Shown piece by piece: positions 57,292 to 64,000 of a DNA stretch of 64,000 nt; within the stretch, counting starts at the first letter, position 1, and every line of letters begins with the position of its first letter. This DNA comes from Thereva unica (Eukaryota; Arthropoda; Insecta; Diptera; Therevidae). Where the stretch lies: assembly GCA_949987705.1 (NCBI GenBank), contig OX465282.1, positions 64,105,922 to 64,169,921 on the forward strand, given 5' to 3'. The translations under genes were made by a program, and so were the position numbers. Under the pieces are notes generated by a model. The model had not been told where the DNA came from and searched no databases. It saw only the letters and a program-made list of their open reading frames with translations.

Positions 57292-58755
57292 ATGGGTCGA
57301 AAATTAGTTGATTTGCGTACTGTGGAGTTGAAAAGAGAACTAAGTAAACGCTCGTTGTCAACGGTGGGTGCTAAAAGTTCCTTAACCGCGCTGCTTCGAG
57401 AAGCTATGGTGAAAGAGGGAAAAGATCCTGAAACCTACATTTTTGAAGCCGAAGTAGAAGCAGAACCAGAAGAATCGACAGTGAGTATGGCAGAACATTT
57501 TAAGACATTGATGGTGATGAAGGAGGCGCAAGAACGGTCTTCAGCTGCGCAAGAACGTGCATCAGCAGAGATGAAAGAAGCGACAGCCGATATGAAGGAG
57601 TTACAAGAACGTTCAACTATAGAAATCAACGCGGAAGTGTTGGCGTTAAAGGATGAACAGAAATTGTTAGCAGTAGCTCATGAACGCTCGTTAGCTGAAC
57701 TCAAAGAGTCTATGGAAGAGCAGAAGAACCAACTGGAGCAGAAAATCAAATCATTCTCCCTTTCTGTCGACAACAAGCTAGATAACATGAAAGAAAATGT
57801 AAGGAATGATCTGGAAAATCTCGAATCTTCCATCAAGGCAAATGTGAGGAATGATCTGGATAATCTCGAAACTTCCATCAAGGCAAACGTAAGGAATGAT
57901 CTAGGAAAACTCGAAATTGAACTAGAAACCGTCAGAGCCGATCTAGAAAGGGTAAAGATTCATCACCCAGTGACGGCATCTCACGAAGTCATCGGAGTTA
58001 GGAAACTGCAGCCTCCAACTTTCGACGGACAAAGCCCGTGGTCTACTTACAAGCTCCAATTCGAAGCAGCAGCAGCAGGCAATTTCTGGACTGAGGAGGA
58101 AAAAGCAACGGCTTTAACGTTGTCACTAAGGGGCACAGCAGCAGAAATATTGCAGTCAATACCAGCAGAACATCGCAACAGCTACGGGTTCTTAGTTCAA
58201 GCGCTGGAAATGCGTTACGGTGATCAACACATGCAAGAGGTTTATCGACTTCAAAAGCCAGGAGAAACTTTACAACAACTATGCGCCGATATCGAGAGGT
58301 TAGTGCATCTGGCTTATCCTAGCTTCGGCCAAGACTACATCAACGAAGTAGCAAGAGAGGCTTTCCTTAACTCTTTTGCTGACCGAGATCTACAACAGGC
58401 AGCCAGATTGGCCGGAAAGAAGAATACCGCAGAAGTTTTGGCATATGCTCTGGCATACGAGGCAGCAAGGCAAGCATCAAGAAGTGCAGTCCGCCTCAGA
58501 GAGATCCACACAACAGAGGATAGTTGCAACAGAATGAATGCAACGGAAGTACGTGGTCGACTCCGATGCTGGAACTGTAGTGAACCGGGTCATTTGCAAA
58601 GGAATTGCAGAAAGCGAAGGAGAGCAGAGTCTCCCGAAAATAGGAGTGGCGGAACTTGCTGTGACAAATGCGGACATCGGCAGAAAGGTGACCAGAGGGA
58701 GGCCGAAAACAATGACTCCGTGTCTTCCCGCAGACAGCAGCAGGGAAACGAATAA
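57292..58755 (+). CDS. Gypsy-B gag polyprotein, intact
   Basis: 487 codons without interruption. Order: SAP-like helix (residues about 5-40, LRTVELKRELSKRSLSTVGA); coiled coil of EAQERSSAAQER-type repeats and NVRNDLENLESSIKA repeats (about 70-215); retrotransposon capsid domain (about 235-400, KLQPPTFDGQSPWSTYKLQF, EEKATALTLSLRGTA, LEMRYGDQHMQEVYRLQKPG); zinc knuckle CWNCSEPGHLQRNC (about 426-439), then a second Cys-rich motif CCDKCGH and a polar tail. Gag packages the element RNA into virus-like particles in the cytoplasm. A SAP domain at the N-terminus of Gag is unusual compared with classical gypsy. Start at the ATG in AAAATGGGTCGA, 113 bp after the LTR. Confidence 0.93.
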   Translation: MGRKLVDLRTVELKRELSKRSLSTVGAKSSLTALLREAMVKEGKDPETYIFEAEVEAEPEESTVSMAEHFKTLMVMKEAQERSSAAQERASAEMKEATADMKELQERSTIEINAEVLALKDEQKLLAVAHERSLAELKESMEEQKNQLEQKIKSFSLSVDNKLDNMKENVRNDLENLESSIKANVRNDLDNLETSIKANVRNDLGKLEIELETVRADLERVKIHHPVTASHEVIGVRKLQPPTFDGQSPWSTYKLQFEAAAAGNFWTEEEKATALTLSLRGTAAEILQSIPAEHRNSYGFLVQALEMRYGDQHMQEVYRLQKPGETLQQLCADIERLVHLAYPSFGQDYINEVAREAFLNSFADRDLQQAARLAGKKNTAEVLAYALAYEAARQASRSAVRLREIHTTEDSCNRMNATEVRGRLRCWNCSEPGHLQRNCRKRRRAESPENRSGGTCCDKCGHRQKGDQREAENNDSVSSRRQQQGNE

Positions 58756-58766
58756 AGACCAACTCC

Positions 58767-61700
58767 ATGGGGCGGGAGTTAGTCGGGGAAATCGAAGCCC
58801 CCGGTGTCATCATCACCACTATCAAACAACTGCAGCGTAGTGGCAACAGCCTGGTCATCGTAGGAAAGATTGGAGCTGAAAAATGCACAATAACTGTAGA
58901 CACTGGTGCTTCAAAATCTGTTATCCGGGCTGACATGGTCGGCAATAAATGGCTGAAAGACGCACGCCAATACAGACTGAAAACTGCAACAGGAGATCCA
59001 GTACGATTACATGGGGAAATTATGTTGGATGTGGTTCTTGCTGACATTGGATTTTCACATTCGTTCCTGGTAGCTGATATAACGGACGAGTGTATTCTCG
59101 GTCTGGACTTTATGAAAGCACATAAAATTCTACTGGACATTGGGGAGGAAATACTGAGATATGACAACAAGGAGATTCTAATGGCAACAGGATCCACTTG
59201 TTATTCGCAGCTTAAAGTCGTCGCTCGTGAAGATACCGTGCTTCCTCCGTGTGCTGAGAAATTGGTACGAGCGATAGTCGATGGTGATCCCGGAAGCTAC
59301 CGATTTTACTTTATAGAACCAGAAAAAACGGAACAAAGCAAAAATATAGCAATTGGAAAATGTCTGGTGAGCATCGACGACAAGAAGGAGGTATTCGTGA
59401 GAGCGCTAAATACTAACGAACGAGAAGTACCATTGAAGAAGGACACGGTTTTGGGGAAAGGAGAACCGGCAGAACAGATTACATTAGTGGAGTGCCCTAA
59501 CATCGAAACGGTTCCAAAACTAAAGCCAAAGGCCACGAAATTAGTAAACGCAGTGCTCTCAACTAGTTGTCTTGAACAAAAACAGTATCTCCAGGCAAGA
59601 AAATTAGTAGAGATATTTTCGCCATGAGAGATGATGACTTTGGGAAAACGGACATCGTTCAACACAGGATCGACACCAAAGATGCCCAGCCAATTAAACA
59701 ACCGCCGAGAAGACTACCACTAGCCAAGCGGGAAGAGGCAGCCGGTATGATTGAAGATATGAGAAGACAAGGCCTTATAGAGGAGTCGAAAAGCCCTTGG
59801 ATGTCTCCCGTGGTTCTAGTCAAAAAGAAAGATGGCAGTACAAGATTTTGCGTGGATTATCGGCGGTTAAATGACATCACTAAAAAGGACAGCTACCCAT
59901 TACCTCGTATCGATGACACACTGGATACTCTCTCTGGAGCTAAATGGTTTTCTACCTTGGATCTTAAGAGCGGCTACTGGCAAGTCGAAATTCACCCGGA
60001 GGACCGAGAAAAGACAGCCTTCTCTGTAGGAAACGGCCTGTGGCAGTTTACAGTCATGCCGTTTGGACTGTGTAATGTTCCAGCTACATTCGAACGACTG
60101 ATGGAATGCGTCTTGCGAGGACTGACATGGAAGACTTGTCTGGTTTATTTGGACGATATCATCGTCGTTGGAAAAAGTTTCGAGGAACATCTGGGCAATC
60201 TACGAGAGGTTTTCCAAAAGTTGAGAACAGCCCAACTGAAACTCAGCCCTAAAAAATGCGTACTGTTCAGAGACCAGGTCAACTATCTCGGACATGTGGT
60301 TTCATCCAATGGAGTTCAAACAGATCCTGAGAAAATAACAGCAGTTAAGAATTGGCCCACACCGAAGGATAAACATGAACTTCGAAGCTTTTTGGGACTT
60401 GCCACCTATTATAGGCGTTTTGTCAGGAATTTTGCCGACAAGGCTAAGGAGTTACATAAACTGACAGAAAAAGGAAAACCATTTATCTGGACAGAAAAGT
60501 GCGAGGAAAGTTTCAACACACTAAAACGAGGACTTTGCCAAGCACCAATACTCACATACCCGAAGCCAGGCGAAAGATTCATATTGGACACAGACGCGAG
60601 TAATGTCGGGATTGGTGCAGTGCTATCACAAAACTTCGACGGACAGGAAAAGGTCATAGCTTATTACAGTAGAGCGCTGTCAAAATCGGAGCGGAATTAC
60701 TGTGTCACAAGACGGGAACTATTGGCAATCGTGGACTTAACTAAACACTTCCACAAGTATCTCTATGGGCAAAACTTCATCCTTCGAACGGATCATGCAG
60801 CATTAAAATGGCTGATGCAATTCAAAAACCCTGAAGATGGATAGAGAGACTTCAGTCCTACGACTTCAATATAGACCACAGAAAGGGAAGAAACCATGGA
60901 AATGCAGATGCACTCTCCCGGCGACCATGCGTACCAGACTGCAAACATTGTGGACGTATCGAGGAAAAGTGTCAAAGGACGACAGTCGAGCCAACGACAG
61001 GATGGGATGACCAGGGACTCCGAGACGCCCAACGCGACGACCCGGATATTTCTTCAATTCTGACATGGAAGGAATACGAGGAAAAGCCTGAATGGAAGGA
61101 CATTGCTGAGAGGAGCGAGACCCTGAAGAGCTATTGGGCCCAATGGGATTCGTTGTACATTGAGCGAGGAGTATTAAAGCGCAAATGGGAAACCGCTGAC
61201 GGTACCTCTCATCGAATGCAGGTATTAGTCCCTCGCGTTAGAATAAGGGATATTCTCGAGGAATGTCATAACGGCGCATCAGGAGGACATCTGGGAGTCA
61301 ATAAAACTTTGGCAAAAATAAGAGAGAGATTCTATTGGCTTCACATGCGAGACGATGTTGCAGACTGGTGCCGTAAATGCACAACTTGTGCCAGCAGCAA
61401 GGGCCCTCGGGTAAGAACAAAAGGAGAAATGCAGCAATACAACGTGGGAGCCCCATTTGAAAGAATCGCAATCGATGTGGCGGGACCTCTTCCGGTGTCA
61501 GACCGAGGAAATCGATACATTTTGGTGGTCATGGACTACTTCAGTAAGTGGCCCGAAGCATGTGCCATTCCAAATCAGGAAGCAATCACTGATGCAGAGG
61601 AATTAGTGAACAATTGGATCTGCAGGTTTGGTGTTCCTCATGAGCTTCACTCTGACCAAGGGAGAAACTTTGAATCTCAAGTTTTTCAAGAAGTATGTAA

Positions 61701-62334
61701 GATACTTGGAGTGAAGAAGACCAGGACGACGCCCCTTCATCCCCAGTCCGATGGAATGGTAGAGCGATTCAACAGGACAATGCTAGAACACCTAAGGAAA
61801 GTTGTTAGCGAGCACCAGCGTGACTGGGACAGTTACATCCCTATATTTCTAATGGCATATCGGACAGCGGTTCATAATTCCACAGGACAAACCCCTTGTA
61901 GTGTGATATTTGGAAGACAAATCCGGCTGCCAAGCGACTTGAAATTTGGGACACCTGTTGAAAGCAACGAGTCTACTGGCGGTTATACAGGTGAACTTCG
62001 TGATCGACTCGCAGATATCCATCAGCTTGCAAGGAAGAATCTTAAGATAGCCAGTGACAGGATGAAAACTAGGTACGACCTCCGAGCAAACTGTAGCGGA
62101 TACCAGGAAGGTGACCTCGTTTGGCTGTTCAATCCTCGACGACGAAAGGGCAAGTCTCCGAAACTTCAGCGCCAGTGGGAGGGGCCCTATAAAATCCTAA
62201 CACGGATCAACGACGTTGTCTACAGGATTCAACAAGGGCCCAAAGCCAAGAAGAAGATTGTGCACATAGACAGGCTGTGCCCATATCATCAGCCGGATCC
62301 AGGATGGACAACTGTTCGGGACGAACAGTCCTAA
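58767..62334 (+). pseudogene. Gypsy-B pol (complete domains, two small deletions)
   Basis: The first frame (58767-59627) carries the protease with DTGAS at residues 45-49. A deletion of about 10 nt near 59612 (relative to Gypsy-A) shifts the frame. The second frame (59624-60844) holds reverse transcriptase with LDLKSGYWQVEIHPEDREKT, MPFGLCNVPATFERL and YLDDIIVVG, then most of RNase H (LDTDASNVGIGAVL, ELLAIVDL, LRTDHAALKWL). A 13-nt deletion near 60838 breaks the end of RNase H. The third part, open through 61153-62334, has the integrase zinc finger (HNGASGGHLG...CRKCTTC), catalytic IDVAGPLP, HSDQGRNF and GMVERFNRT, and a C-terminal GPYKIL motif. Stop TAA at 62332; the polypurine tract AAGAAGGGGG follows. 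No env. Confidence 0.92.
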
Positions 62335-62557
62335 GAAGGGGGCAATGTGATGATTTCTGCGCCATCTGTTTGTCAAAAAGCATAACCAACGATTGTCGGT
62401 AACAACTCTGGTTGATGTCTGAACTAATGATTTATGTACTAAACTAAAATTGGAACGCGCGATAAGTGAAGACAACTTCAAGCTTCTGGACGAAAAGAAA
62501 AGAACATACCACTAGGCTCGAGAAAAAGGACTCGAGAAGGCTCCAGAATTTAAATAA

Positions 62558-63738
62558 CCCAACTAACAAACTCTCCAGAGAAAAACTCTTGGAAATTGTG
62601 AAATTATCTCATAAGACTCTCTTAACACTCTTCGATACCCTCAAGAAGATAGCTCTTGTAATAAGAATTAAATTAACACTCATAGTAGTATTATTATGAG
62701 ATAATAAGTCTACTAGAGTTACTAAGCCTTTCATTCTCATAATGAGATAATGTTTATACTCTTATATTGAGTGCAAGAAAACCTCTATTCTTATTGTGTC
62801 TTTTTTATTAAAGCTTTACTCTCAAAGGCTTTAACTGTCAAAAAATGTCCTTATGAGTGTTATGACACTTATAAGAAAGTTCTTACAAGACTTCAAGTAT
62901 ATCCCTTCTTATATAAATGCTCTTATGAGACGAAAAATGTTAAAACATTTATAAGAAGACTTTTATTAGTGCAAAAAGACTACCATCTCATAACCAGAAT
63001 TTTGTTCTTATAAAAAAACTTAAACCATCGAGCGGCCATACTTTCGTTTAATATAGAATTTTATACTGAAACGAAATTCCACAAATCAAGCTAATTTACC
63101 TAATTGAATATGCGCAAAGTATACAAAGTTATTTCTTTCAGATGATAAATCAATTTAAAATAAATTATTGAGCGATACTAAAGCTTTTATTTCTTTCTTA
63201 AGAAATAAAATTTCAAAAAATATGTTAAAGTTTGATTATTTTTAAGGCGCTTTGATTTTTATCGAGGTAGAATGGTTGTTATTATCGGTAAAGTTTCAAT
63301 CGCAATAAAATTCCCACTAATATTTTCGTTAAAAATCGAATTCTAAAGTTTATTATCATATAATAAATATTAAATTCTGAAGTGTTATATTTTTCGAATA
63401 GATTTTTATGACAGTTATTTAGAGCAAATAACTCTCATAAAAATTATTTTATTCTAACAACATCGCCTTTCCATATATTGCTCCCTTTCTAACAGTTCTG
63501 TTAAGGAGAGTATAGCTCTTTCAGCGCCCTTATAGTTACCCTTGCAAAGAGAGCTAAGGTATTTTTATAAGACAAAAATAACTCTCATAATTGTGCCATT
63601 TAATTCTCACAACGCACTCATAAAGCACTTGTAGTGTTCTATAAGAGTAAGTTATGAGAGTTATACTCTCTTAAAAAAGTCGAATATCCTCTCATAAGAC
63701 ACTAGTAGAGTCTTATGAGACGAATTTTGTTACTTGGG
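62558..63738. mobile_element. 1.2-kb element with many CTCATAAGA motifs
   Basis: The left end is CCCAACTAACAAACTCTC and the inverted right end CCCAAGTAACAAAATTCGTC. The uninterrupted 5' LTR shows the target TAAATAAAGG, with two to three A/T bases duplicated. The body is packed with CTCATAA/TTATGAG motifs in both orientations (for example 62607, 62693, 62930, 62984, 63433, 63575, 63640, 63692, 63714). No coding. Confidence 0.75.
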
Positions 63739-63899
63739 AAAGGTGGAGCTTGGATATAAAAAGCGGCTTGCAGGCGCTGAGAGAGTCAGTTTTGATTTGA
63801 AAGGCGATAAAAGTGTTCTAAAGTGAAAAGTGGTGATTTAAAAGTGAACTATAAAGCGATAGATAGAGTTTAATAGTGCGAGTTATTAAATTTAAAGTG

Positions 63900-63930
63900 C
63901 GCCTTCTGTGCTAGAAGGGTTAACTCTTGA
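63900..63930. other. 31-nt insertion in Gypsy-B 3' LTR with a small hairpin
   Basis: Absent from the 5' LTR, where AAAGTG is followed directly by ATTATAGTG. The insert contains CCTTCT-GTGCT-AGAAGG, a 6-bp stem with a 5-nt loop. Confidence 0.7.
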
Positions 63931-64000
63931 ATTATAATGAACTGTAAGAATTGTGTTTGTAATTAAATTGTGTTTTGGTTTGTGATAAATAAATTATTGT

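Larger units (their letters stand above)
56675..64000 (+). mobile_element. Gypsy-B: Ty3/gypsy retrotransposon (3' end outside window)
   Basis: 5' LTR 56675-57179, gag, pol, then a 3' LTR beginning at 62346 that runs off the window and is itself interrupted. It is inserted in Gypsy-O. It is about as similar to Gypsy-A as sister copies of one subfamily, but its LTR has a distinct variant (TTTATGCGCC, AAAAAGCATAACC). The same LTR variant occurs as a reversed fragment at 24357-25236. Confidence 0.92.
62346..64000 (+). repeat. Gypsy-B 3' LTR, interrupted and cut by window end
   Basis: It matches the 5' LTR at 62346-62557 and from 63739 on. It contains the 1181-bp insert 62558-63738 and a 31-nt insertion at 63900-63930. 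The end is beyond 64000. Confidence 0.9.

Noticed and set aside
62558..63738. CRISPR-like array because of repeated CTCATAAGA words
   Set aside because: The words are short, irregularly spaced and in both orientations, inside a eukaryotic transposon insertion.
50303..64000. Env-like third gene, which would make Gypsy-A or Gypsy-B an errantivirus
   Set aside because: Less than 15 bp separates the pol stop from the polypurine tract/3' LTR in both copies, so there is no room for env.

Overview
This window is AT-rich, intron-bearing animal DNA, almost certainly from an insect. It holds an insect-like msl-3 gene, a deoxyhypusine synthase gene, a mariner, PIF/Harbinger elements, RTE LINEs and Ty3/gypsy retrotransposons. 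I cannot place it to order or species. Three host genes are visible. (1) 2140-4668 (+) is the 3' part of a gene for a long serine-rich, low-complexity protein whose 5' exons lie outside or are unrecognised. (2) 16813-5558 (-) is msl-3 (MSL3; chromo-barrel plus MRG domain). Nine exons join in phase to 496 codons plus a stop, and the last intron is about 9.1 kb and full of transposons. (3) 30606-31792 (+) is deoxyhypusine synthase in three exons, apparently intact, 359 aa. Genes 1 and 2 converge, with stop codons 0.9 kb apart.

From 5.8 to 35 kb the spaces in and between genes are filled by short inverted-repeat elements, many nested. At least twelve have 3-bp target duplications (TAA, TTA, TAT, ATA, ATT, TTT or CWG), the signature of PIF/Harbinger. 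One complete Harbinger element (27881-30406, TAA duplication) carries a full-length three-exon transposase and a MADF-domain partner. It ends 200 bp before the deoxyhypusine synthase start codon. A second, decayed Harbinger with the same layout sits at about 19.6-21.6 kb. Smaller remnants are an internally deleted mariner (8860-9703), two RTE LINE pieces, and a Helitron 3' end.

From 35.5 kb to the end the window is one stack of transposons in transposons. An old gypsy-type element (Gypsy-O) starts near 35.5 kb. Its gag/pol is interrupted by (a) a 1.5-kb element holding a Harbinger MITE, (b) a 10.2-kb LTR element with nearly identical 2.5-kb LTRs, gag and protease but no reverse transcriptase or integrase, and a tRNA-Lys-like sequence inside, (c) a hAT-like element with an 8-bp duplication that itself contains Gypsy-A (50303-56380), and (d) Gypsy-B (56675 to beyond the end), a sister of Gypsy-A whose 3' LTR is split by a 1.2-kb element. 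Reading across the inserts restores continuity of Gypsy-O pol, which fixes the order of events. Gypsy-A and Gypsy-B each have their own disabling lesions.
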